Source: Serpula lacrymans var. lacrymans S7.9 (Eukaryota; Basidiomycota; Agaricomycetes; Boletales; Serpulaceae). From it: DNA of 64,000 nt. Position numbers and translations under genes: made by a program. The stretch spans positions 2,557,909 to 2,621,908 of the forward strand of contig NW_006763292.1 of the NCBI RefSeq assembly GCF_000218685.1, written 5' to 3'. Shown piece by piece: positions 26,987 through 38,340 of this stretch; within the stretch, counting starts at the first letter, position 1; every line of letters starts with the position of its first letter. The notes under the pieces are model-generated. The model was not told where the DNA came from. It did no database searches and saw only the letters and a program-made list of their open reading frames with translations.

Positions 26987-27361
26987 AATCTGCTCATTCG
27001 TATCATAGTTGTAGTTCCTATATGAATCATATATGTTTTGTCGTACATACTATTTCATTTGTTTTGGTTTTTAAAACTATTTAGTAGTACTGTGTGTTGC
27101 TTGTACTGCGTAATAATACTTAGATGGAATTGGATTCTGCGTCCACACTTATATCCGAGTCCGCATGTAATGTCCACAGGCACCGTGGCCGTGCGATATT
27201 GTGCGTCTTGCAGTCACGGTGGACCATAGCATCACCCTTTAGCGCTTCAAGCTAGTTTAATAAGTTCAAACAGTGAGTTCCTGTCAAATCCTGCACAAAC
27301 CAGCGTTCGGTAGTTACACTATTGTTTCACTGATCCCTTTGGTAGGTGGCCTGTATCGAGC
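26987..27361. other. Short intergenic spacer
   Basis: 375 bp between two genes on the same strand; should hold the 3' UTR of the APC/C activator and the promoter of the membrane protein. No motif stands out. Confidence 0.5.
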
Positions 27362-28438
27362 ATGACCGCTTTGCAGTCTGTCCCGAGTAAAGTTTCCGCT
27401 TTCCTATCCAAATGTGATGCCTCAAACGAGATTTATATCACCCATTTGGACGAGACTCCTGTATCAGGTAAAAAGTGAGTGCAATAGCCTTGGTCCCATG
27501 TTCGTGGCTCTTTCTGACATTGTATTCCGCGTTTGTTTACCAGAGGCCATTTTCTATCATTATTCATTTTAAACGTCGTCTGGTCAATTCTACTCGCTCG
27601 CCGCATCATATATGGCGTGTCTCGCTATGGTATCGCCTTCCTGTATTCAAGGATGATGTCTAGGCCGGCAGCACCTCCTTCAATGCCCTTGACGACGTTA
27701 GCGGGTCATGTCTGTGTTGATATATTCTTGTTCTTCGTACTTTGGCCTACTGTATATGACTTTGTCACTGGCCTTGCTATGCTTCGCTTGCAGCACAAAT
27801 TTCCGCATCCCGAAATCGTTTTCCGCAAACCTTCATCTGCTACTGTCGCAAACATTGTCGTTCAACCCGATGTACAAAGGAACGCATACATAGACGAAGT
27901 ACTGCGCCGCGCCATCGACCCTGCTGAGCTGAAGAAACCAAGCTATGGTATGCCCTGGGACGAGTGGCTTGTCGACCATCGAGCTATGTCCGCTGCCAAT
28001 GCACTCGCGAAAACCGGCGAGATAAAACCGGAAACATGGAAGCTTACTGTGTGGATGAAAATGAAGGATGGGTGGGTGACTCTCGAGCAATGGAGAAAGC
28101 AGAGCGCTCAAGTTACTACTGGTATGATGGACCTGCTTAAGGTAGAGAAAAAATTAAAATATCAAAAGACACATTTCTAACTCACCTAATCTTAGAAAAA
28201 ATTAGAAGCAATGGGGAAGCAGGATGTCTTTGAACAGATGATAGAAGTTATCCACGTCAAAACTATCGCATCTGATGGTTCTCCTCTGCCGGTCACCGAT
28301 GAGGTTGACAATATCATCGCGGATATATTCAAGCGCAACGACCTCGATTTAGTGCAGCTAACGAAGGAGATCGGTCAAGAGATGGCAATACCTGTGGATT
28401 CTCCAGAAATCGCTGCGTCCAAGTCCAAGTCTAAGTGA
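27362..28438 (+). CDS. Unrecognised two-pass membrane protein
   Basis: 317-aa protein that I do not recognise. Three phase-consistent exons: 27362-27474, 27544-28141, 28196-28438. It starts MTALQSVPSKVSAFLSKCD. Two clear hydrophobic segments lie at about residues 40-62 (FLSLFILNVVWSILLARRII) and 104-125 (DIFLFFVLWPTVYDFVTGLA), separated by a short Pro/Ala-rich loop. The rest is soluble: a charged region with WDEWLVDHRAMSAANALAKT and a lysine-rich C-terminus ending SKSKSK. The frame quality, codon usage and three clean splice sites argue for a real, conserved gene. Could be an ER or mitochondrial membrane protein; no motif decides. Only 17 codons of exon 3 precede a Met, so a shorter protein is also possible. 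Confidence 0.75.
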
Positions 28439-28939
28439 AGCTACAGTCAGCTGTAGACGGAGATGTCAGTAGTATGGCCAGCTAATCAGTGTTTCTTATG
28501 GCCAGCTAATTAATGTTTCTTCTAGGTATTTGCTCAGTGTTCTACGTGGATAATAATACGATGATGCTTATGAATGCTGTTATTTATACTATTTTATGAA
28601 CTGGAAATTGTACAATTTCATGGATACAGCTCCTGTTCACTACTTCCAAACCCCACTGCATCTGGTAAGATATGATACTTCCATCGCGCTGACACAGCTT
28701 GAGCCGGCATCTCACGCTTCCTACCGCAACGTTTCCAAAACTAACATGATCATCAAGCAGGCGTGGCAGGTGTCGAATTCGCATTCTATTATGGGCCTAT
28801 CTAATCGCTCATATGTTTTTATCTACAGGGTTATCCAGCGCCCAGGAGACTTATCGGCCTGCGATGGCTATATAAGGCCTGGCGAGCAGGTATCTACTGC
28901 TCTTTAGTTGAGACTTTCAGGCTTGCTTGCAACATCAAC
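28439..28939. other. Intergenic spacer with tandem repeat
   Basis: Begins with a small perfect palindrome (CTACAG/CTGTAG with 4-base loop) directly after the stop codon of the upstream gene, then the 24-bp tandem duplication listed separately. Should also hold the promoter of the MFS transporter gene. Confidence 0.45.
28473..28520. repeat. 24-bp tandem duplication
   Basis: TATGGCCAGCTAAT-x-GTTTCT units at 28473-28496 and 28497-28520, differing at two positions near the middle. Sits in the 3' flank of the membrane-protein gene. Confidence 0.75.
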
Positions 28940-31481
28940 ATGTCTACAAGATTAGGGGTCGATTCTTATGCTAACGATACGGTGCAAGGCAATGTCAAAC
29001 AGGAGAAGCAAGTACATGGTATCTCGGTGTCCAGCAAAGAGGTGGATACTGGCGCCCAACTTGTTGCAGGGCTGTCCACGAACATAGATCACTCTGAATC
29101 TCTCCGGATAAGGTATGTGCAATACAAGCTCACGACATTAGTAGTGAGAACTAACTATTGAATCGATACAGGAGAAAAATCGACCTCAATATTCTCCCTA
29201 TGATGTGCAGTGAGTTGTGATGTTGTATAAGTAAATGTCCGATCTATGCTGATTTCTTCCAGTATTATATTGGTTAGCATTATGATAGATGGTGCAGGAT
29301 TTCTTTCAAAATATGAACAGGATCCAATACATGGACAAAACAACGCTCGGCAGTGCAGCCATTCTTGGAATCGAGTAAGGCATATAATAAATATGAAAGA
29401 CCATGTACTCATTGCTCGACACAAGGCAAGCTACTCACCTGTCCACAAACCAGTGCGTCTAGTATTCATCGCTTACAGTCGCATTTAATTGATTAATTCG
29501 CAAGGACAGGTACAATTGGTATCTTTTTGGCTTTCATGGTAAAACTGGTTATCTCAACTTCATCATGTTTCTTGATATAGGCTCGGAACTATATTCTACA
29601 TTAGCTACCTTGTCTTCGAATACCCCCAAAATCTTGCTCTACAAAAATTTCCGGTCGGAAAGTGGATGAGGTTCGTCGTATCAACTCTATTACGATCTTC
29701 GTCTCGCTGAATGTATGGACATCTAGCATTAACATACTCGTCTGGGGTATTTGTCTATGCAGCCATGCAGCGTGCAAGAACTTTGCTGGTCTCTTCGTTG
29801 TCCGCTTCATCATGGGCGCGTGTGAAGGTTCCATCACAGCAGGATTCATGATTGTCAGCTCTATGTTTTATACTCGCAATGAGCAAACGTTGAGAATCGG
29901 TTACTGGTGTAAGCGAGTCATACATTCACATTTCATCCATTTCTTACTCTGGCGTAGACTTGATGAATGGGGCAGGTGGGCTGTTCTCGATAAGCGGTGA
30001 TTCTTGGTAGACTCATGAAAGAAATGTAGCACAAATCATAACTGGCTTTATAAGTTTCGGATCTTTGCATATCCACACAACAAGTTTCGAACCGTGGCAA
30101 TGGTAACAGCTCTTTATTGTCCTCGCTCCCATTGACAGACTAATTGCTCTTATAGGCTAGTGGTTATTACAGGGGCAATGACTCTTGTCACAGCAGTGGT
30201 GTATTGGTGCGCGCGATACTTCCTTCATATCTATAAAGCATTTCAATATAGCTTTAGGTTCTTCTTTCCCGACTCTCCTACCAATGCGTGGTTTCTCAAG
30301 CCTGACGAGCGCGTGATTGCCGTTCATCGACTAAAGGTCAGACAATCGTAAAAGCTGGCTTGAGATAAGTGGCAATTGAACATATATGTGTAGGAAAATC
30401 AAACTGGTGTAGAGAATAAGTATTTCAAGAGAGAACAGTGAGCATCGTATTATCAATATGTAACACTTACAATTACCAACTGAAAGAACACAAGGATGAT
30501 GGAAGCCCTGACGGACCCTAAGACATGGCTCTTTACACTCTTTGCAGCCCTCGACAACATCCCTAATTCCCTCACTAACCAACGCCAAATAATCATCTCC
30601 TCGCTTGGATTTAGTGACTTGCAGACCACTCTGCTCACTTGCGTAGATGGGTTCGTTGAGATTACGACTATATGGACAGGAGTGATCATCGCTGCTCGAG
30701 TGGTCAATGGGCGTGCGTACACTGGCGCCATCTATTACATGCCTCCCCTCTTGGGCGTTTTGTTGATCGAGTTTTTGCCCTGGAGCGATGAGGTGGGCTT
30801 GTTGTTCGGCATATGGCTGACAGGTAATTCACTCGAACCTACTCGCGTCGTCCTTTAATCCAGTGGTCGTTCGATTCTTCCAGGCATAAGTATCACGGGC
30901 TTCGTGTTATCTCTCTCCTGGATAACGAGTATCACTGCTGGGCATACCAAAAGGGTACACTCATGGATTCGTCCACTTCGCTTTGCGTACCTGGATTCAT
31001 TTGCTACTTACAGGTCACTATGAATGCCATGATACTGATTGGGTATGGTGTCGGGAACGCAGCGGGGCCATTCATGTGGGAAGCCAAGTACAAACCGCGG
31101 TACGTGTGCAGGATCAATCGGTATCGTGCCAGTACTCCTGTGCCTTGCATCGTCGGCAGCTTGAGCTAATATTCTGTTCAACCTGTAGTAACCATATTCC
31201 GTGGATAGTGATCGGAATTTGCTACTTAATTTGCCCCATTTTGCTCCTGGTCATTCGATATCTTCTCTGGCAGGAGAACAAGAGGCGAGATGCTGAGCCT
31301 GTAGTCGAGACGGATAGCGAGTTCTTTATCGAGTGTGTTAGCGGCGATGGGGCGAGGGTGCAAATGAAGGTCGACAAGGTGCGAGGACGTCCTGATTTTA
31401 TTTTGTCCGTGCTGATGTATAATGTAGGAATATTTGGACATGACTGATGTGCAGAACCGTGACTTCAGATACGTGCTGTAG
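28940..31481 (+). CDS. MFS transporter, allantoate permease (ACS) type
   Basis: Plasma-membrane proton symporter of the anion:cation symporter / Dal5-like branch of the major facilitator superfamily, roughly 500 aa; the substrate (allantoate, ureidosuccinate, vitamins or other organic anions in known members) cannot be told. I traced about 18 exons from MSTRLGVDSYAND to the typical ending FRYVL. Key segments: RKIDLNILPMMC|ILYWIQYMDKTTLGSAAILG (TM1 region), YNWLGTIFYISYLVFEYPQN, SINILVWGICLCSH, FIMGACEGSITAGFMI, QIITGFISFG, FFFPDSPTNAWFL, ALTDPKTWLFTLFAALDN, IPNSLTNQRQ, GYGVGNAAGPFMW. Two exons are tiny: 29263-29272 (10 nt, encoding ILYW with its neighbours) and a 9-nt exon near 29512 encoding YNW. 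All junctions used are GT-AG and keep phase. Some internal boundaries could shift by a few bases. Confidence 0.88.
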
Positions 31482-31786
31482 GGCCAGCAGAAGGGCCGGT
31501 GTGGGGTACGAATGCTAGAGTGCGGTTGCATGAGAAGGTATACAGCCAGGTGTATGATGAGAATGGTCTGCCAGCGTGGCCAGTGCTGTTGCTGCGTAAG
31601 ATGGTGGTGGCTGAAATGTTATTGTATATTTGCCCGCGCTGGCTTTCTGTCTGGGTGGTCGAGCGCATTAGCTTTTCCCTCACGAATTGTCGAGTGCTAG
31701 TAAACATTTTGTTGTTGTCGTCGTTGCCATTGTCGTCGTCGTCGTCCGTCCGTCCTGGCTATAACTTTTGGTTGTCGTTTAGGCTG
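31482..31786. other. Intergenic spacer
   Basis: 305 bp between the MFS transporter stop and the Set3-like start. The long downstream frame is open through most of it (from 31499), but the translation there shows no conserved feature and a GTC/GTT-rich microsatellite-like stretch (about 31713-31750), so I start the next gene at 31787. Confidence 0.5.
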
Positions 31787-34700
31787 ATGAATAGCGATGC
31801 GACCGAGGCTGCCCTTGGTCTCTTGGGTCTATCTCCTCTCAACGCACCCCCTCCTGCCATCGTCCCTTTGAAACGAAAACAAAGCACAACCTCCCTGACA
31901 GTCCCAGACGAATCTCATTCTGCAAGCTCAGACGCTATCAGCTGTATTTGTGGTTTTTCCTATGATGATGGCTTCTCTATTGCTTGCGACGACTGCTCAA
32001 GATGGTGTCACGCTGCTTGTTTTGATATCGTCGAGGGCGGGGTACCAGAGGAGTGGCGATGTTGGGTCTGCATTCCACGGCCTGTCGACAGAGAGAAGGC
32101 TGTAAAGCTGCAGAAGGCTAGGCAGAAGCAGGCTCTTGAGGTCGCACAAGAGAAACAAAAGAGAAAACCAAGCCCAGGCGTTGAGAGGAAGCAGCGCAGA
32201 GCCAGTGCAGCAGCAATAGAGGGTAGCAACTCCAAAAGAAAACGCAGGTCCTCCATCAACGTCCATCAACCCACAGAAGACGAACATGTCGACATCGGCG
32301 AACCCTGGGCTTTGAGCTACGTACCTATCACCAAAGACATCATCCCACATCAAGAAACCCACGCTAAACTACGTAGACAAGCCCAACACTGGAGAGGTGT
32401 TACTGCTTTGGAATCAAATGCGTCGCTTTCACCTCACGACACAACACCAATCCGTTTGTCTGAAAGTCCTTTACCACAACCCTCCCAGACCGCGATACAA
32501 CCCCTCCCAACTTCGTCCTATTCTCATCCAACACTTTCGCCCAACACTAATCCTTCTGTTAGGCCACCCTCTTATGCTTTGCATACTACCATGCCGATCT
32601 CGTCTGCACATCTCATTGCCCCCTTTACATCGACTATAATACCTTCAGCTGCTTACCTCGCTGACCCTTTGAACGCCTACGCTCATCTTGGCATGCCCAA
32701 ACCCTTTGTACATCTACTTGGCCCTCCGTTAGACGTTACTCTTGACTCCCGGATAACCGGAGACAAGTCCAGATTTGTGCGGAGCGGATGTAGACCAAAT
32801 GCTGTGCTTCGGCCGGTACTATGCCCACAAGCAAAAGACGACAAAGCTCGCACCGAACTTCGCCAGGAAGTCAAGGGTGATGAACGACCGATGGACGAAG
32901 AAACTTTGACTTTTGGCGTCTTCGCGTTGAGGGATCTCAAGGCTAATGAAGAAGTAGTTTTAGGTTGGGAATGGGATGACGGTAACGCCGTTCATAGTTT
33001 GCCAGCTCTCATAGAGAGTCCGCATATGTTCCCGTAAGTAACCCATCCTTCCTCATTCATTGTTTTGATTATTGGAATATTAGTACCATACCTCTGACAT
33101 TATCCCCGGTATCATGTTCTAGTTCCACCCAGCTTCTCCATCTACGTCATCAAATGACCTCGATACTTCATGCTCTGAGTTCGACGTTCACGACTTGTGC
33201 GTGCGGTTCGAAGGCTAGGGATTGCGCATTAACTCAAATGGCAGCGTTCGTGGACGGCGAGATACCACCCTCTCATTCACCCTCTACTCGTAATCCGAAG
33301 GAAAATGATGGGAAGAATAACGAGAAGCGAAAGGTTGATTTGGGTCCTCTGGTAGGTGTTCAGAGAGGATTCAAAACGAGAGAGAAAATCCCATTATCGA
33401 GTGGGATGAGTGGTGTGGAGATGGTACCATCGGAAGAACAGTCCTCATCTACCCCATCATCTTCGTCGACTCCATTGCCTGGGCCATCAAGATTTCTTGA
33501 CGCTAACGGGCACAACAGTTCGTATTCGTCACCTGCACGCAAGAAATCGTCACTGCCCGTGCTCACCCTATCACCAGCAACTGCGTCCCCATCCCCGAAG
33601 AAGAAGAAAGATAGGAAAGGCAAAGGTCGTGCAGTGACGAATGGTGTGTCAGACGTTGAACAGGCTGAAGCATTGCCTTCATCTCCTTTTGATGGGCAGA
33701 CCGAAGGCAGCGTGTTGCCGTCTGAACGTGAGTCCAAATCATCGAAATATTGTTGTATATGGTGACTGATGTGATTATTTTGTAGGCCTCAACAAAATGC
33801 GTTCACGAGAACAGGTTGCGATTGATCCATCTCCTGCATCTTCACCTGGTCCTAGTTCACTCAGCGCCGCAATGGACGTCGACGACGCGACCCTTGTCTC
33901 TCAGCAAGAAGAGAGTATGCCTCCAAAAATGCGGAAACGATGGAATCATCGTAACTCGGAGGCGCTTAGGGAATGGAGAAGCCCAGCATCTCCTAGTGGG
34001 AGTGTTATGAGCAATGGCAGTGCAGTCAGTGGCGCTGTGGTTGATAATGACAAGATGGATGTCGATCATTTGGGTACGTTCATTAATTGGCTTCTCTTTC
34101 TCCTTTGGTATTCATTTCCTGGTGTATTAAGACCACAAGCAAATGCCACCACCTCCGATGCCTGCGTCGCTAGACCCAACCACTATATCTTCTATGGATT
34201 CCAGAACTCCAAGCTCCACAAGTGATTCCCCTTTCATTTCACAAACTTCACCTTCGACTTCTTTCTCTAAATTATCACTCCTTTCCCCTGGTGTTTCAGG
34301 CTCTGCTTTTCCTCAAAGTTCATTTCTATCTCACCCTTCGCAACTTTCATCACCTCCTCCTACCCCATCCATTTCCAGGCCCTCATTCCCTAGTCGGCTA
34401 GACGATGACCATATCGAGCAGCCCCGAGAAGCCTCACCAGGATCTTCTGCTACACCCGCCTTCAACCAGCCAGGAGCTACACTTTCTGAAATGCATAGGG
34501 TGCGGTTTGCTTCTCCAGAGGTTTTAGCTGTTTTGCCTGGCAAAGCGCCGGATGTTCCTGCTGAGATGTCTGGTGTTTTGTCAGAACCTGAGCCTTCTTA
34601 TGACTCTCCAATGTCGCCTGATACCAAAGCTGACACCATCAACAATGTCTCTGAAGCAGCGAATGTGCCTGACCCACCATCTTTAATCCAAGATGAATCT

Positions 34701-35804
34701 AATGTTTCCACACCATCTGTAGCACCATCTTCGCCTCCACCTCCGCCCAAGGTAAAGATGTCGTTGAAAGATTTTGCTCTGCGGAAAAAGAAGCAGCGTG
34801 AAGAAGAGATGGCAAAAACATTATCATCACCCACTCCAACGCCATCTACTTCCGCGCTGAGTTCTTCGCCTAGTCCTAAGATAAATGACAGGGAGGTTGA
34901 CTCGGAGGGTAGTATGAATGGACAACATGATCTTCCAGGCATGGAAGACCATGAAGAACAAGAACATGTGTCGAATCACTCGGCCGGGGAATCCGTTATG
35001 AAGGGTTCGGTCGATGGTGTCTTGCGCAGTCCACAGCACCGGTTGACGTTATCACCTCGAAGTTCGGGACTTCCATCGCCTTCGCCTTCGTCGCCACACT
35101 CAAGCATGGTAGACGGACACGTGCAATCGAATGGGAGATCCGCAGATTCTGCATCGTTGCTTGCGAAAGTGGAGGTCATTGAGGAAGCCATGCCGAGTGG
35201 CATGGTTGCTACCGATGATGGGGTACATCACCTTCTGACATTTCCACCTGAGCCTCCCCCGCCTCCATTGAATGGGCACGCTAAGAAAGTCGAATCTGAC
35301 CACGCTTCTGCTTTCCTTCCCAGTCCACCGCCTCCTGGTGCGGAATCCGTTCCACTAACACGTCGACCCTCACACGAAGACGGCGAGATTCCTAGTACCA
35401 CACCTCCAAAGCCATCTTTCTTTCCACGTTCTCATACTCCACCTACACAGCCTCGGTCCTTCCATGTTCCGCCTTCTTCACCTGGGCTCGCCCCCACTAC
35501 GGTATCGTCAGTTCCTTCCCGTAGACCGCCACCACCACCACCGCTTTCTAGGTCTCAGATTTCGAACTCCATCCCTGCTGCGATCTCTCGTCCCGTCCCT
35601 AGTGGACCGCGTGCATTGCGCGCTAGTAGCCACTCTAGTCACTTACCTGTATACTCGCCAAGTCGGTCCTTTAGTGGGTCGCAGTACATCCCAAGAGGGC
35701 CTTCAGCTGATCGTGACCGAACTGACTGGGAACGAGAGAGAGGTTGGGCAGGACCACCTCGCATCAGGGGCAGGGGTGGGAGTACGAGCGGATGGGGTAG
35801 ATGA
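31787..35804 (+). CDS. SET3: PHD + SET domain protein, Set3-like
   Basis: Nuclear chromatin protein, 1270 aa, resembling yeast Set3 / metazoan MLL5: scaffold of a histone-deacetylase complex recruited through its PHD finger. Four exons: 31787-33033, 33123-33727, 33786-34073, 34132-35804. PHD finger at about residues 48-95 (CICGFSYDDGFSIACDDCSRWCHAACF...CWVC; Cys4-His-Cys3 order). A divergent SET domain at about 300-480 with SRFVRSGCRPNAVLRPV and TFGVFALRDLKANEEVVLGWEW. The active-site NHSCxPN motif reads RSGCRPN, so methyltransferase activity is probably lost, as in Set3 and MLL5. After it a CACGSKARDC cluster, then a 700-residue Ser/Pro-rich disordered tail ending in an Arg-Gly stretch. The start was chosen at MNSDATEAALGLLGL; the frame is open upstream without conserved sequence. 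Confidence 0.88.
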
Positions 35805-36639
35805 GGATTATTGTTTGCGTTAGTTGCTTTGCTTGAGATCTGAATGAATAGCTTTTATTTTTCTTTCCGCTACTTGATTGATAATTATTACCTTTCGACT
35901 TTTCTTTCCTATTCTTTTTTTTGTTAGCCTTTAGATAATATCGAATGTACAATGAGCGAGCTTGCATGTATTACTCGATTATCGATACCGATGTCAAATA
36001 TAGTGAGAAATGGGCCATTTGGTAGTCGCTATTTGATGATGAATAGATTCTAGGGTGAAAGAAAGTTCAAGTTGTTACTTACTTGGAGCAGACACCTTGC
36101 GATCCCGGGCCCTTGCAGGGCATGTGGACTGTGGACATGTGGTTGAACTGAGGCAATGTGATACGCCTGTTACTGCAGGGAGAAATGTGAAAGATGCAAG
36201 AGGGTTCTATGTATCGTATCGGTGCACCACACTTTGAGTTAGCGGCGAGGCCTGTGAGGTGAGAGTCAGGAATGTTGGTGCAGATGAGCCACGCGCCAAA
36301 GGGCAGCAAAGGTAACCCGATCGGGCAGGTGTAGTATTCGCCTGCAGTCTTCTGCTGATAACTGGACTCCCGTCATTCTGTGTGTGTTTCGCTGCTAAAG
36401 TGGGGCTGAAGAAAGCTTTCTGGGGATAACTCTGGGTATTCTGAAAGAAAACAATGTGCTTTTGTAGATCCAGTGGTGCTGCTGCAGAATCATTCTTTAC
36501 CTAAGTGGCCACAAGCGGACTCGGGTTGAGCCGGGTCTGACCCTAACCCTATGCTATTGGGATGACATGACGTTTTGTTATATTTCTTGAGCTCATATAC
36601 TCCCAGACGAATATCTCTTCTCTCACCGCAACCACCATC
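35805..36639. other. Intergenic, one Cys-rich frame
   Basis: Contains the SOD promoter (TTATATTT at about 36577) and a minus-strand frame open from about 36360 to 36079 with seven cysteines (see findings). The frame has no Met start with a signal peptide and no convincing splice extension, so it is not called. Confidence 0.4.
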
Positions 36640-37685
36640 ATGTTCTCCATTGCCCGCACCGTCTTGCGTCCAGCCCTGTCCCGCTCGCTCGCTGCTCCAG
36701 CGTCCAGCGCGTCGTTGCACACTTTGCCCGACCTGCCTTATGCTTATAATGTATGGTTTGTATTATCGCAAGTCTTTCAAGCAACTAACAGCCCCTTTCT
36801 GTCAGGCTCTGGAACCGTATATCTCGGAGAATATTATGAAGCTGCATCACACCAAGCACCACCAAACCTATGTCAACGGTCTCAACGCGGCGGAGGAGGC
36901 TTACGCCAAGTCCGACTCGACGACGGAGAGGATTGCTCTGCAGTCTGCTTTGAAGTTTAACGGAGGAGGTATGTACAGTTTTCAAAGTCGACGCACTTGG
37001 GCTCTGATTTCATTTGTGTTGCTTGCCAGGCCACATCAACCACTCGCTTTTCTGGACCAACCTCGCTCCGAACAACGCTGATGGTGGAAAACTCACGGAC
37101 GGTCCTCTAAAGTCTGCCATCGAAAGCGACTTTGGCTCGGTTGACGCTTTCAAGAAAAAATTCAACACAACCACCGCTGCTATCCAAGGGAGTGGCTGGG
37201 GCTGGTTGGTGAGTGTCTTGTAGAGCTGCCACTAGATTAATCAGAGTAAACGTTTGGCATGTCTAGGGTTACAATTCGTCTGCCAAAATGCTTGAAATTG
37301 TCACTACTGCGAACCAGGATCCTTTGATCTGTACGTGCTTTTCTTTCTGTTGTAACTGGCCCCTTATCTGGTTATAGCCCACACTCCTATCATTGGTGTG
37401 GATATCTGGGAACATGTAAGTCTTGGTGTCCTACTTCTCATGGATCCAAACTAATATATCCGGCGCTATAGGCTTTCTACTTGCAGGTATGTATATACTC
37501 GCTCAAGTCGATCGTGTTATTGACTCTTCCTTCTTTTAGTACCACAATGTTAAAGCCGATGTAAGTTACCCTTGAAAGTTCTTCGTTTAGAGCACTACTA
37601 AAATATACAATAGTACCTTACCGCAGTCTGGAACGTTATCAACTTCAAAGAAGCTGAGAAACGATTCGTGGATGCATCAAAATAG
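36640..37685 (+). CDS. SOD2: Mitochondrial Mn superoxide dismutase
   Basis: Converts superoxide to hydrogen peroxide and oxygen in the mitochondrial matrix. 220 aa, eight phase-consistent exons: 36640-36750, 36806-36968, 37030-37208, 37267-37330, 37378-37415, 37472-37486 (15 nt), 37540-37560 (21 nt), 37614-37685. Residues 1-27 are a Ser/Arg/Ala-rich presequence with no acidic residues, then [17 protein letters not shown], the canonical start of the mature enzyme. Metal ligands are visible: His in [13 protein letters not shown], His in GHINHSLFW, Asp and His in DIWEHAFYLQY. Manganese type is indicated by [11 protein letters not shown] and [11 protein letters not shown]. The ending is [18 protein letters not shown]. 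Secure. Confidence 0.97.
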
Positions 37686-38340
37686 TTACCGAGATCAAAT
37701 ATCGCATGTAATGCATCAATGCAATGTTATCTTCATCCATTCAGATCAATCAACAAATATCCGAGGCATTCATCCTGGAAGATCCACTTCCCGTAACTAA
37801 TATCGACCATCATCACCACATAATTTTGAGCTAGTGTTAGCTCTCGCCTCTTGGGGATGTCTTTAGTTTCAGTGAAGAACCTACATATTCTTCGCATCTT
37901 CTAAATGTTCTCATATCGACACGTTTTTGATACTATTTGACAATCGAAGAATACACACCGACGAAAACGAATGCAATCAAGGGGTCCAAGGATGGATGAT
38001 TATTTTCATTCGGGGGGTAGTGTGTAAGTATATGATGAAGGAACGGTACAAACCACGCGAGCCCGTAGCAGAGCTTTGATGCCCTTCATTACTTGTTTGA
38101 GAGTCACCTTACCAGTGTTAAGTAACGATATAACGTTAAGTACTTCTATCACTGGGCTTCACAAATGTGCCAAGAAGACCTTCCTTCCTATGACCGGTTT
38201 TTCGTGGAAGGTGCCACTGGTACATAGGGCACTAGGTTGACACTTGCAAACCTGCGACGAGTGCAACTTGTGCTACTTATACTTATGTTCATTCCCATGC
38301 CCCCATCCCACCCCTCATCGTTGTCGTTCTCTTATCCACA
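37686..38340. other. Intergenic spacer
   Basis: 655 bp holding the SOD 3' UTR and the promoter of the NACHT gene. Nothing else seen. Confidence 0.5.
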
